This document shows positions 22,956 through 33,941 of a stretch of 64,000 nucleotides of DNA, piece after piece. The notes beneath the pieces are model-generated. The model saw nothing but the letters and a program-made list of their open reading frames with translations, made no database searches and was not told the origin of the DNA. This DNA is from Diogma glabrata. Its lineage: Eukaryota; Arthropoda; Insecta; Diptera; Cylindrotomidae. Location of the stretch: positions 1,240,001 through 1,304,000 of the forward strand of contig OY856188.1 in the NCBI GenBank assembly GCA_963693315.1. The letters are read 5' to 3'. The position numbers were made by a program, and so were the translations under genes. Each line of letters begins with the position of its first letter. The first letter of the stretch is position 1.

Positions 22956-23594
22956 TGTTACGTTTTTCCAACCTTACTTCGAATTGGCCTAACTCACAAT
23001 TGGATAAACACAATTCCCAAATCTCTTCAGAGTTCGATCACTGATTAGTAAGCACAAACACCAGGTTTTATTAAGTATTCAACACCTTAATTGTTCCACA
23101 ACAACAGGAAAACAATACAGCAATCAATATTCCAATGTTCAACAGCTTCAGAACTCCAACGGTTTATTGTAGAAATTTCCAGTTCACAACGTTCAAAATA
23201 ATACACAAAATATTTCTATTCAATAACACTTATAACTTTATTTACAAAAACTAATTTTAAATTACTTTTATAATTATAATTTCACTATCGCGAGTTTAAA
23301 AAAAAAAACTAATTAAAAACTACAAGAGGTACTTTTCTTATATACCTTCTGCAATACTTCTAGATATCGACGTCACTTTCCAGAAACCTTGAGAAAATAT
23401 TAGAATATTCGATTATTTTACGTTATGTTGATTTGATTCCTAAAATCATTTATTTTATATTGACAATGACCTTAATTCTAAGAACAGGAAAACAACAACA
23501 ACATTATTCATTTCATTCATTTGTTGTAGTATTTTGTCGATTTGATTTTCCTGAAAGTGACCGTAATCGTCTAGATTTTTCTGTAATCGTAACA
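22956..23594 (-). mobile_element. Solo LTR
   Basis: A 639-bp unit begins TGTTACG and ends CGTAACA, flanked by the 4-bp duplication ATAT (22952-22955 and 23595-23598). On the minus strand it has TATATAAG (23337-23344) and AATAAA (about 23161-23166), matching an LTR transcribed on the minus strand. No internal gag-pol lies beside it, so it is a solo LTR left by recombination between two LTRs. A 4-bp duplication suits the Ty3/gypsy group, but that assignment is inference. Confidence 0.8.
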
Positions 23595-23604
23595 ATATGA
23601 TAAT

Positions 23605-24690
23605 ACCCATACAAGGTTGTACAACTGGTCCAGTAATGGTCCATTACTGGCAGCCAGTAATGCAGCAATGGGCGAGTACTGGCAACCACGACTGGGCCAT
23701 TAACATAATTTTACTGGATGATAACTTCGGACAATAAATGGTTGCCATTCTTGGGCCAAATACTGGCAACCATGGTTAAAAAAAATATACATTATTATCA
23801 TATGTAAATTTAAATAAATTAAATACAAACTAATTTAAAATAAAATAAAAATGACTGAAAAAATTCAAAACTCCCCATACAACTGATTCAGTTGCAAGAA
23901 TGACTGAGTAATGGCAAACACCGCCCTGACTCCGCCAGTACTTCGCCATTAAAAAAAATATAAAATAATATTTTTTATACATAAATTTAAATAAATTATT
24001 TACAAAATAATTAAAATACAATAGAAATGAAAATAAATTAAAACATATACCAACCTTTTCTATATTACCATAGTCTTTCAACCGACAAGGCGATAACTAA
24101 ACTATATGTGAAATTTTTCAAAATTTTTCAAACTATGTATTTCTAAAAGGGATAATACTCTAGTGAAATTTAAAAAAAATTACATAGATCGGCAAACTCA
24201 TGGCTACTGTACTGGCCCAATAATAATAGCCAAGTAATATTTAGTGCTTGGCCATTCAAAGGTAACAATATACTGGCTGTTTTCTGTAAACCATAGATCG
24301 GCCGATGGTTGGTTCTAGTATTGGCCCAGTAACAATAGCCAAGTACTGTTAACCATTAATGGACCAGTGCTTGGCCGTATGTCAATGTCTGGCAAAACCT
24401 ACTTGGGTAATGTATATTTTTTTAACGGCCCAGTCATTGTAGTATTTGGTCATTACTACAATGCTGATCATCAATATTTTTCCGTTACTAAGCCAACTGT
24501 ACATCCTTGTATGGGTCATTGCTGTTGTTTTTTCTCTGGCCCATGTATGGCAACCATTTATTGTCCGAAGTTATCATCCAGTAAAATTATGTTAATGGCC
24601 CAGTCCTGGTTTCAAGTACTCGCCCATTGCTGCATTACTGGCTGCCAGTAATGGACCATTACTGGACCAGTTGTACAACCTTGTATGGGT
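23605..24690 (+). mobile_element. TIR family M, complete copy
   Basis: Terminal inverted repeats of about 150 bp begin ACCCATACAAGG at 23605 and end CCTTGTATGGGT at 24690. They share blocks such as ATGCAGCAATGGGCGAGTAC and TTTTACTGGATGATAACTTC. The 1.09-kb element has no transposase. It begins directly after the LTR target duplication and a few bases of the neighbouring copy, so two family members are joined end to end. Frames inside it (about 23830-24651) are products of the repeat blocks, not genes. Confidence 0.85.
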
Positions 24691-24749
24691 TTTCTGCAAA
24701 TTTCTCACAATATGTTTTTCACTTATTATTTTTTTATTATTTCTTCATC

Positions 24750-24841
24750 TTATCATGAAATATTGTCATATGTCATATTTTATTGTATGATAGGATATTT
24801 TTCTGAGTTATCCATTTTTAATAAAACATAAAATAAACCTT
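24750..24841 (+). repeat. Short dispersed repeat (ATGATAGGAT type)
   Basis: GTCATATTTTATTGTATGAT followed by AGGAT and GAGTTATCCATTTT recurs at 45425-45490 and inverted at 53775-53850. All copies are tens of bases long, and their origin is unknown. Confidence 0.5.
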
Positions 24842-24851
24842 TTGATATATT

Positions 24852-25415
24852 AGTCCCTTGGCCTTCACCTACATAATTTTCTGATTACCACATATTTCAT
24901 ACTCCGTGAGGCGCCTGTCCTTGACGAGCCCGAAAACATTTGTTCTGCGATTTTTTTCAAATCGCCCGCTTTTGCTTTCGGCAAGCTCCGAAAAATGCCG
25001 ATTGCCCGGGATCTTGTAAATTTTAGTTTTTTTTAACTATGGGGGTTGGAAATTTGATTTAGAACACAAGGGTAACCTTGTCCGACAAAAATTTGTCTGC
25101 TATTGTCTAGTCCGACAACCCAAACATCCAAAATGTCAGTTGTCGGACTCGACAATAGCAAACCACATTTTGGTCGGACAAGCTTACCCTCGTATTCTAA
25201 AACAAATTTCCAACCTCCACAGTTAAAAAAATAAATGTGGTAGCAAATTTACATGATCGCGGGCAATCGGCATTTTTCGAAGCTTGCCGAACGCAAAAGC
25301 GGCGATTTGAGAAAAATCTTAGAACAAATGTTTTCAAGCTCGTCAAGGACAGGCGCATCACGAAGTATAAAATATGTGGTAATCAGAAAATTATGTAGGT
25401 GAAGGCCCAGGGACT
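24852..25415. mobile_element. 564-bp foldback element
   Basis: Two arms of about 255 bp, AGTCCCTTGGCCTTCACCTA at 24852 and its complement ending at 25415, align along their length with roughly one change in ten bases. They meet at a short centre near 25135. The arms are GC-richer than the surroundings and include TTGTCCGAC inner repeats. No coding capacity. Likely a MITE-like foldback of unknown superfamily. Confidence 0.85.
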
Positions 25416-25544
25416 GTATATATGGCAGTACTTAACAGAAAAGATATAAGTCTGAAAGTGGTAAAGCAAATTTGCGCAATCCACTGGCCCATAAAGCGGC
25501 ACGTCCACGGTATTTGCAGGGACAACACATATATATGAATCTCA

Positions 25545-28350
25545 ATAAAATTTAAAATACATGTTCAAAACATCTGCGGATTGAACGCTAACCATGACCA
25601 CGTGCAACATTATCTTGAGCACGACAAACCGATCATTCTATTCCTTACAGAAACACAAGTTTCTGAAAATTTTCTCTTTATAGAATCGCTTAGTTCCAAA
25701 AATGCGCATTCGTTCATGAGAGTGTTGCGTATACACGCTTTCCAAATTTTGAACTACACGGTAACGGCTTCAATACAATGGTTTTAAAGATTTGTCTTCC
25801 AGAAATTACTTTTTTTTACAATAGCTTTATACCGGTCCCCCAACAAAATGTAACCAAACTTTTTGACCCAAACTGAAAAAAATTGTGGACGAGATTAGAG
25901 CAAAGTTCCCTAATTGTGAAGTTATCGTTACCGGTGACTTCAACGTCCACAACAAATCATGGTTGGAATTCTCCAAATCGACCGACGATGTTGACAATAG
26001 TGGAAAACTGACCGAAATGTTTGCCGCGTCTCAGGGCCGATTCCAAATTGTTAAACACCCGACTTTCATTCCCCGTAATGGCGGTGATAATAATTTTCTT
26101 TTAGATCTCTATCTTACCACAATGCCAGATATTACGAGTGTCAATGTCGCGAAAGGTATAGTATTGGAAATTCTGATCATTATTTAATTTCATCAGTTAT
26201 CAAAACTGATTCACTTAAAACTACAGCTCCCAAGCCCCGTAAAATATTTTACTACTCAAAAATGGATAAAAGTGGTCTTCAAAGTGTTTTCCATGGTTTC
26301 TCTTTCGACCGTCATTGTTTTTACACTGACAATGTAAATGTTTCTGCTCAAAACTTTACAGAAACCATTCAATTTGCTATCAATAAATTTGTCTCTTTCT
26401 CCATAGTAAAACCCAAACCAATAGTAAATAGTAAAAATACTTGTATTCGAAAGCTGCCAAAACGGCACTTAGAAACGAACGTAGATCATTTAATATTTGG
26501 ATTCATAACAAAACTCCCACTAATCGATCCCAATATCTAAAGGCCAACAAAATATCTAACCAAATTATCTCGAACGAAAAGTCTGAAATTGACAGAGCGA
26601 GAACCTCAAAACTTACGTCTATGTCTATTTCTGACAAGAGTTTCTACAGTGCCATTAATTCTTTAAATGGTACAAAATTTTCTATTCCCCCTATTATTGA
26701 TGGTGATTTAATCGTCAATGATCCCGCAAGAAAAGCTAACTTGTTCGCTGAACGCTTTGCTCTGAACTCCACTGTTCTGGAAACTCATGCCCCAAATCCA
26801 GTCTTCAGGAGTTAATATGAATGGACTTCACTTCAAACCCAAAATAGTCGCTAAACTTTTAAAGGAGTTAAACATCAACAAGGCCTCAGGAATGGACAAT
26901 ATTTCACCCATTATTTTAAAAACCTTTTCCAAAGAACTTGCACCAACTTTGACTAAAATATTCTACCAATTGTACAAATCTGGTATATTTCCCTCGTGCT
27001 GGAAGTTGGTAAATGTCTAGCCCGTCCCCAAGAAGGGAGCAAAATCCGATATCTCAAATTATAGGCCAATAGCTTTACTATCGGTCTTATCCAAAGTCTA
27101 CGAGCATTATATTAATACACATATTTCAAAATTTCTGGAAGAAAATCATTTAATATCCGACAGCCAATACGGTTTTCGAAACAAAAGATCAACTACAGAT
27201 CTATTAATTTATGTAGCGCATTGTTGGAACAGCATACTTGATAAAGGTGGTGAAACATACGTTATCGCTTTAGACATCTCCAAGGCATTCGATCGAGTCT
27301 GGCATGCCAACTTAATCAACAAGCTCGTTGCGTATGGTTTTCATCCCAATGTTGTGAAGCTGATTCAAAATTTTCTATCCGACCGATACATTTCGGTCTC
27401 CTTAGACGGATTTTCTTCTGAGTCTAAACTAATTAACGCTGGTGTACCCCAAGGCTCAGTATTATCCCCAACCCTATTTTTGATTTATATCAACGAATTG
27501 TTGAAAATCACCAGTAACCCAATAAATAGTTTTGCAGATGATAGTACTCTGCACAAGTCGTTCGAGCCCCTTCCTTCAAAAGGTAAAATGCACGAACGAA
27601 TTAATCCTGCCCGGAGAGACGCTGCCATAAACGTGAACAAAGACCTGAATAAAGTCGCCGACTGGGGTGACCAAAACCTTGTCAATTTCAACTCCACCAA
27701 AACACAGCTGTTGATTGTTTCCAGATTAAAGACCGAGTTCCCCAAAGATATTTTATTTAGTATGTGTGATGAACCAATAGGTGAATGTAAAAACATTCGT
27801 TTATTGGGTGTCACAGTTTCAAATGACCTACTCTGGAACGATCATGTAATGGCGATGGCAAAAAGCGCGTCTAAAAAACTCGGCCTCCTAAATAGATGCA
27901 AAAAATTTTTCACTCCATACCAATTGCTCCATGTTTATAAATCCTATATTCGTCCCTGCATGGAGTACTGCTGTCAAGTTTGGGGTGCTGCCTCTGTTTC
28001 CATCTTGGCCCTCTTGGACTCTGTTCAAAAGCGGGCTATACGAATTGTGGGTGATCGAGCTTTGACATCAAAACTTGATTCCCTACAAAACCGTCGCACT
28101 GTTGCTGACCTCGTTGTTTTTACAAATATCGTCATCAGCAGCGTCATGCCTCAAACTTATTCTTACCCCCGTTCCACTCGGCAATCGGCTAGCGCAACCA
28201 GTCAAACGGTCGAGATCCCGCGCTGTCATACTGGCAGATCGCATAAACACTTCTTTGTCCGAACTGTATATAAATAGAATAGTGTGCCGGAATCCTTAGT
28301 CTCAGGTGGCTTCAACCCGCAGAGGTTTAAAAAAAGCGTCCATCAACACC
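25545..28350 (+). pseudogene. LINE B endonuclease/reverse transcriptase, frameshifted
   Basis: The apurinic-type endonuclease begins NICGLNANHDHVQHYLEHDK with LFLTETQ (the catalytic Glu region). VTGDFNVHNKSWLEF lies at about 25930-25970. The RT part shows NKASGMDNISPIILK (26876-26920), NYRPIALLSVLSKVYE (about 27058), ALDISKAFDRVWH (about 27270) and NSFADDSTLHKS (about 27526). It then has YKSYIRPCMEYCCQVWGAAS and a C-terminal region. There are at least six frame changes, plus a stop near 27018. The 307-codon piece from 27354 is the longest intact part. It is closely related to LINE A but a distinct family. Confidence 0.85.
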
Positions 28351-28440
28351 TTAGAACGCATGTTGTTGTGGTACCTTGATTTTAAAAAGATAGTATGTGT
28401 TGTTGTGGCACATATTGTAATTCCTATACCACATAACACC
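25545..28440 (+). mobile_element. LINE B copy 1 (CR1/jockey type), near full ORF length
   Basis: It runs from the start of the endonuclease domain to a 3' UTR (GTTGTTGTGGCACATATTGT) shared with five other copies in the window. No poly(A) tail is obvious and the 5' UTR is not defined. It starts shortly after the foldback at 24852-25415. It is the longest LINE B copy but is broken by many frameshifts. Confidence 0.8.
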
Positions 28441-28889
28441 AAAATATATTTATGTAGATATATACCCATATTTTTGTTTATATATACATGATACACTAAC
28501 ACGTACATATGATCAGCGAGTAGTTTTTGTAATATAACTCGCAATTTGGAAGCTACAATGTGCATTAAAAAACAATTTACAAATACTTTCAAAGGATGAG
28601 TATACTATACCATAAGATGATATACATTCCAACCCTGCATCTTCAAATGATTAAGGGTTGAAGAGATCGGGAGAAGTGGTCCGTGCAGTATAATGCGAAC
28701 TCGAAACAGTTATATCTCCGGTAATTTTTATCCCACAAAAAACAAACTAGCCAAATGTTTTTTTTGTCTATGTAACATATTACACAACTCTTTTAGTTTA
28801 CACAACTCTTTTAGTTTACACAACTCTTTTAGTTTGAGAGTTATTTTGAACAGAAGGTATTTTTTAAAGAAATTTGAAAATACATTTTT
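28441..28889. other. AT-rich stretch with an 18-bp triplet repeat
   Basis: ACACAACTCTTTTAGTTT is repeated three times head to tail at 28782-28835. Nothing else was recognised. Confidence 0.6.
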
Positions 28890-29150
28890 TATTAGCCTAC
28901 ATATTAAAGTGGTACTTTATTACTGTGATTTGCGGCCGTAAAGTGTCACTTTTTAACCATATATTTTGTTGTCATAGTTACGTCCAAAAAAGTAAAAAAC
29001 ATTTGTGTTTGCTTAAGTTCTATAAAAAATAGGAATTTTTTATCAAAGGTATCATTAAATTCAAAATCTCATAATCCAATTAAAATTATTGTTATTATTT
29101 GTTGTCATAGTTATACAATAATTTGGAAAAAATAACAAATATTTTGTCAA
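28890..29150 (+). repeat. Direct repeat shared with 63755-64000
   Basis: TTTATTACTGTGATTTGCGG, ACGTCCAAAAAAG and TTTGTTGTCATAG occur in the same order and orientation at both sites. The second copy runs off the end of the window, so full length is unknown. No coding potential. Confidence 0.7.
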
Positions 29151-29410
29151 AGATTACTTAATTTCAAAATATTCGTCGGAGTGACGGGAATAGTTCTTGT
29201 TCAACACGTGAAAGGTAACTTCAACATATTTTTATTTCAAAATTTATGCAGATTTATAATTTTGATTTAGAATAATAGACATTATGATGCTAGGACGTAA
29301 AGCTAAAGATTTTGAAAAAAATAACAAATATTTTGCCAAAGGTTACTTCTTCAGCATATTTTCATTTCAAAATTTATGCAAAATTATAACTTGATTTAGA
29401 ATAAACATTT
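29123..29410 (+). repeat. Two-copy direct repeat overlapping a small MITE
   Basis: The segment AAAATAACAAATATTTTG...TTCAAAATTTATGC...TTGATTTAGAATAA occurs at 29123-29272 and again at 29312-29402, the second inside the MITE. This suggests local duplication. Confidence 0.6.
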
Positions 29411-29450
29411 TTTTAAAAAATATTTTGCTTTACGTCCTAGCATCATAATG
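29280..29450. mobile_element. ~171-bp MITE with 24-bp perfect TIRs
   Basis: CATTATGATGCTAGGACGTA (plus AAGC) at 29280 is exactly mirrored by its complement ending at 29450. The interior is AT-rich and non-coding. Confidence 0.75.
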
Positions 29451-29753
29451 TACTATTTCATTATTATCAAACTTTTTCAAAAACAACGTATTCTAATATT
29501 ACCAAACTTCTAGATCACATAAAAAATTTTAAAATACAGCTATTTGTAAAGGAATTACAGTCAATATCAATTCTGTTGGAAATGGCTGAGGTTTTAACAA
29601 CGATTTTTTTTTAAATTCGAGTTACCCATGCTTTTTGCATTGTAACTCATTTAGTTTTAATGCAAACGATTTGAATAACTACTCATTTTATAGGTCTTTC
29701 TAAGAATTACAAAAAAGTTATAAAATCTTGTCCGAAAATGCCACGCTTTTCCG
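29451..29753. other. AT-rich noncoding stretch
   Basis: Nothing recognisable between the MITE and the LINE A tail. Confidence 0.5.
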
Positions 29754-32700
29754 TTTTTTTTTTTTTTTTTTATTGGAAGTTAGGCATGTTTAGTGTTAAT
29801 ATAATTAATTATACATTAACGTCTCTGAATATCCGAAGATACCATGCCAACTAGGGATTATAATCAATTGAGAATTAAGTTTCTTTTAGAAATTTATGAA
29901 CGCCGACTTTGAACTTTTGCGGGTTAAAGTTATCAGGGAAAACCCACGAAGGTAATGAATTCCAGAGATGGGAGACTCTGTTGAAAAAGTCGCGCTGGAA
30001 GGCTACAGTTCTACATCTAATTATTTTAACCGTAAAAGGATGGGCCGCTACCGATGCTCTGGTATGACGCGATAGGTTTGCAGACTTAGGTAAAATCGAT
30101 TTGATCTCTTCAGAAACCCGTTCATCCATGAAATATTTGTAGAAAATCGTAAAATCAGCAACATTTCTTCTATGCTGCAAGGAATCAAGGTCATTAGTAA
30201 GATTTGAGTTACCAATCAATTTAACTGCTCTCCGCTGTACAGAATCAAGACACTTCAAACTACATAAGTATGCTCCACCCCATATGTGAGAACAATATTC
30301 CATACAGGGACGTATAAAAGATTTGTATATTAAAAGAAGCTGTTCGCTACTGAAAAACTTACGACATCGTCCCAAAAACCCCAATTTTTGAACAGCGCTT
30401 TTTGCTAGGGTAAAAATATGAGAATTCCGTTTCATATTATTTTCAACCTCAACTCCTAGAAGTTTCACGGACTCTTTCTCTATCAAAACGTTGGAATCAA
30501 ACTTCAATGGAAAAGGGTTAGGTGTTGATAATCTTGAAAAATGGCAAACTTGTGTTTTGGACGTATTGAATTCAACACTGTTAGTAACACCCCAATCAAA
30601 GATAGTTTTAAGATCAACGTTTAATGAATCTATCAAATTTGATCTACAGTTATTAAGCGCTAAAGGCGAATACGATCTAGGTGCAACATGAGATGCATGA
30701 AGAGTGCTATCATCAGCAAAACTATGGATAGGATTAATTGTTGAAACCAACAAGTCATTAATATAGATAAGAAAAAGAGTTGGGGACAAAGCGGAACCTT
30801 GAGGAACGCCTGCATTAGTCGAAAAAACATCCGATGAAATACCGTCAACATTGACTCGAAATTTTCGCTCAGATATAAAGCTTTGTATCCAGGAAATTAG
30901 TGGCTCATCTAAACCATAACATCTCAACTTGCATATAAGATTTTTGTGCCAAACTTTGTCAAATGCTTTGGAAATATCAAGAGCAACACCGAAAGTCTCA
31001 CCAAAGTTTTCAAGGGATCTGTTCCAAAGATGAGTAACAAACGAAAGCAAATCTCCTGTTGCTCTTCCTTTTCGGAAGCCGTATTGTCTTTCATTAAGTA
31101 ATTTGGAAGACTCTAAGAAGCTCATTAAATTAAAATTTATATATTTCTCAAAAACTTTAGACACTACTGACAAAATTGAAATGGGTCTGTAATTGGATGG
31201 GACAATTTTGCTACCCTTTTTTGCTACTGGCTGTACACTAGCAATTTTCCATATTACAGGAAAAATCCCTTTCTTATAAGACAAATAAAATATTTTAGTG
31301 AGGATAGGTGCTAGCTCCCTAGCAAACGTTTTAAGTATAATTGGAGGAATATTATCAGGCCCAGATGCCTTGTTGGTATTAATTTGTAAAAGCATTTTTC
31401 GAATAATGTTTTTACGAAAAATTATTCGCTTTATTTTGAGCGATGCTTTAGGAATAGGTCTAGGTTGGAAATTGGGTTCGACTAAGGTAGAATTTATAGA
31501 AAAAATATGTCCTAGCAAATTAGCCTTTTCTTTTGGGTCAATAATAGGTATATCTCTATCAATAAGAGGAGGAAGAGAAGATTTACAGAAATTGCCTTGG
31601 ATAGTCTTAGCGGCTTTAAAGAAGTTACGCGATCCAGTTGGGTGCTCAGCAAATTTAGAAGCTTTTTTCAAATTAAATAGATTTTTCTCTCCATCTATTA
31701 GTTTCCTACATAAATTCCTCTCTTTTCGATACTCTCTAAGGTTTTCATCAGTTTTGTTTTGGAAAAACTTTCGAAAAGCCTTTTTTTTAGCTTTAATTGC
31801 TTTTTTGCATTTACTCGAAAACCATAGGTCAACCTTCGGAATGATCAATTTATTAGGAATAAATCTACGCATGCCTTCACCTATAATTTCAGAAAAATTA
31901 ATAGCAGCAATGTTTGGATCTTGGCCAGTAAGACAACTATGTTTCCAAGGAAAGCGTTTGAAGAAGATTTTAAGTGCTTGCCAATCCGCCGCTTTGTAAT
32001 CCCAAACAAGACGGGGATTCGCTTTAAATTGTTTAGGAATTTGTATATTTAATTTAGTGGAGATCAAATTATGATCTGACCCACCTAAAGGCTCTGATAC
32101 TTTAAATTGTACTAAGCATGGATCATTTGTCAAAAATAAGTCAAGTAAGTTGCTACTTTGTCCAGGAATGTCAGGAACTCTGGTAGGCTGGTCTATTATC
32201 TGAGTGAAATTATGATAAAGAGCAAAGAGCTCAGCCTGTTTACCTATCTCATCAGTAGAGGAGCTGTGTATGAGCCATCCTTTATTATGAACATTAAAGT
32301 CCCCTAGAAGAATAAACTTAGCATTAGGATACTGAGCTAACCTATCTATCTTTTCAGACAGATCATGAAATAAATTAATGTTCTCAGGTGAATTAGGAGA
32401 ACGATACAATCCAAAAACAAACAAAGTTTGATTAGGGCAACAAATTTTTAAAGATACCATATTATGGTGTTTAGTGTTTAATTCAAATTTTTTAATCCTC
32501 ACATATGGAATAGAATTTCGAACATAAGCGCAAACACCATGTTTGTTATAGAATGAAGATTCTAGATCATAATTAGGACAAATATATTTACCATTATCTA
32601 ATGTTACGGCTCTCCCACTGATAATCGTTTCTGTTAAAAAAAGAATATCAGGACGGCAACGTTCAAGATATTGGTGGACCGAGTTGAGATTGATGTTCAA

Positions 32701-32760
32701 ACCTCTTATGTTTGTAAAATTGATTGATAATTCAGACATTTTAACTCAACGTTTATAAAC
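29754..32760 (-). mobile_element. LINE A, complete-ORF copy (CR1/jockey type)
   Basis: The poly(T) run at 29754-29771 is the poly(A) tail on the minus strand. Next come a ~100-bp 3' UTR shared with 1950-2060, and then the 954-codon ORF. No gag-like ORF1 was found upstream (higher coordinates). The element either begins just before this ORF, lost ORF1 through 5' truncation, or has only one ORF. The exact 5' end and target duplication could not be fixed. Confidence 0.9.
29875..32739 (-). CDS. LINE A endonuclease/reverse transcriptase (ORF2-type)
   Basis: The protein makes a DNA nick and copies the element RNA at the nick (target-primed reverse transcription). The N-terminal apurinic-type endonuclease has LTET (Glu37), GDFNVHNKGW (Asp147, Asn149) and GGSDHNLIS (Asp222, His223), the expected active-site set. 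The RT domain has NYRPISIL (516-523), ALDISKAFDKVWH (Asp588), NAGVPQGSALSPTLFLIYIN (642-661) and the catalytic FADD (674-677). The post-RT region carries YKSFIRPCMEYC. All 954 codons are open and no catalytic residue is visibly lost, so it may be functional. The start MSELSINFTNIRGLN is natural because the endonuclease fold begins at once. The ATG lies ~20 bp from where homology can be judged, and its promoter is unknown. Confidence 0.93.
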   Translation of the reverse strand: MSELSINFTNIRGLNINLNSVHQYLERCRPDILFLTETIISGRAVTLDNGKYICPNYDLESSFYNKHGVCAYVRNSIPYVRIKKFELNTKHHNMVSLKICCPNQTLFVFGLYRSPNSPENINLFHDLSEKIDRLAQYPNAKFILLGDFNVHNKGWLIHSSSTDEIGKQAELFALYHNFTQIIDQPTRVPDIPGQSSNLLDLFLTNDPCLVQFKVSEPLGGSDHNLISTKLNIQIPKQFKANPRLVWDYKAADWQALKIFFKRFPWKHSCLTGQDPNIAAINFSEIIGEGMRRFIPNKLIIPKVDLWFSSKCKKAIKAKKKAFRKFFQNKTDENLREYRKERNLCRKLIDGEKNLFNLKKASKFAEHPTGSRNFFKAAKTIQGNFCKSSLPPLIDRDIPIIDPKEKANLLGHIFSINSTLVEPNFQPRPIPKASLKIKRIIFRKNIIRKMLLQINTNKASGPDNIPPIILKTFARELAPILTKIFYLSYKKGIFPVIWKIASVQPVAKKGSKIVPSNYRPISILSVVSKVFEKYINFNLMSFLESSKLLNERQYGFRKGRATGDLLSFVTHLWNRSLENFGETFGVALDISKAFDKVWHKNLICKLRCYGLDEPLISWIQSFISERKFRVNVDGISSDVFSTNAGVPQGSALSPTLFLIYINDLLVSTINPIHSFADDSTLHASHVAPRSYSPLALNNCRSNLIDSLNVDLKTIFDWGVTNSVEFNTSKTQVCHFSRLSTPNPFPLKFDSNVLIEKESVKLLGVEVENNMKRNSHIFTLAKSAVQKLGFLGRCRKFFSSEQLLLIYKSFIRPCMEYCSHIWGGAYLCSLKCLDSVQRRAVKLIGNSNLTNDLDSLQHRRNVADFTIFYKYFMDERVSEEIKSILPKSANLSRHTRASVAAHPFTVKIIRCRTVAFQRDFFNRVSHLWNSLPSWVFPDNFNPQKFKVGVHKFLKET

Positions 32761-33509
32761 CTTAATAAACCTAATTAAACCGTTATTAAATGTGGAATAC
32801 TTCGAACCAAGTCGTTAAAAAAATTAATTTTTCTACTTCAAGCTACGAAAATGTCATTTTAATATATAGTAAAACCTATGTGAAACGGAAACTTTTTCTA
32901 AGTAGTGACTGAAAATGTTTGGCTAACTAGTGACTGAAAGTAAATAAGTTTCGGTGGTCGCCTACAGGTGGTGGTTATTTAAAGGATTAAATATTTGATT
33001 GAATATTTGAGATTGAATTTGATTTACTGTTTCTGTTGTTGTTTCGGTTGCTGTGTTTATTTCTGTCAATATCGCAGTATTTTGAAGGGATTGAATATTT
33101 TGATCGAATCGAATCGAAACTAATCATTATATCAATTGTGTGTAATTAATTAATTAAACTAATAATGAGTGTGTTTTTTTTCTATATCGGAGAAATCGGA
33201 ACGATAAAATAAAATTTGTATCAGATATATCGTATAATTTGTTCCTCCGATAATTAACTGTCAGATATAAAATATATTCTCTGAGTTCTTTCCGACAAAA
33301 AAAAAATTAAAAAAAATTTATTAAATAAATAAATAAATTTTATTTAAAAATTTATTTATATTTGTTTTTTTTAAATTTTTTAAATTTATGTGACTTCGGT
33401 AAAAAAAATATCTGTAAAAATATCTTCGTCGGTGAAAAAAAAATCCGTAATATCTGTAAAAGTTTTTAGAGAAAATATATGAACTATTTTCATTATTCAT
33501 ATTTTCAAG
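32761..33509. other. AT-rich stretch upstream of LINE A
   Basis: The first ~250 bp may be LINE A 5' UTR. The rest is simple sequence, including A/T runs near 33295-33380. No ORF1 or host exon was seen. Confidence 0.5.
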
Positions 33510-33772
33510 TTCATCTACTAAAAACTTACAAAACGACATAGCTAAATTTGACAGTGTAAAAAATAAACAAGATTGTATTTATATACATATAGCATTTTTA
33601 CCAGTGTAAAATAAAGTTATTATTGTGTTCGCCTGTTATTATTCCATCTGTAGGCGAACACAATAATAACATTATTTTACACTGGTAAAAATGCTATATA
33701 TAAATACAATCTTGTTTATTTTTTACACTGTCAAATTTAGATATGTCGTTTTGTAAGTTTTTAGTAGATGAA
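33510..33772. repeat. Near-perfect 263-bp hairpin
   Basis: The arm starting TTCATCTACTAAAAACTTAC is mirrored by its complement ending at 33772, with arms of ~120 bp around a centre near 33640 (GTGTTCGCCTG...TAGGCGAACAC). It looks like a foldback MITE. Confidence 0.85.
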
Positions 33773-33780
33773 TTTATAAA

Positions 33781-33941
33781 TAGCTGTGTTTTTTTGTAAT
33801 TCTATATAGAACAGAATTAAAATTTTCAATACGATTTGACAACTAATTAATTCTGTAATAATTCTACAGAACTATTTAGCTGTCAAATCGTATTGAAAAT
33901 TTTAATTCTGTTCTATATAGAATTACAAAAAAACACAGCTA
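33781..33941. repeat. Near-perfect 161-bp hairpin
   Basis: TAGCTGTGTTTTTTTGTAAT is mirrored to the end at 33941. Arms of ~65-70 bp surround a short centre near 33860 that contains its own inverted piece AATTCTGTA. It lies 8 bp from the previous hairpin. Confidence 0.85.

Noticed and set aside
23830..24651. Frames of 83-94 codons, one Cys-rich
   Set aside because: They lie inside TIR family M, whose GC-richer repeat blocks produce these frames on either strand.
31298..31999. 233-codon frame on the plus strand
   Set aside because: It is antisense to the intact LINE A protein, which has all catalytic motifs; the plus-strand product matches nothing.
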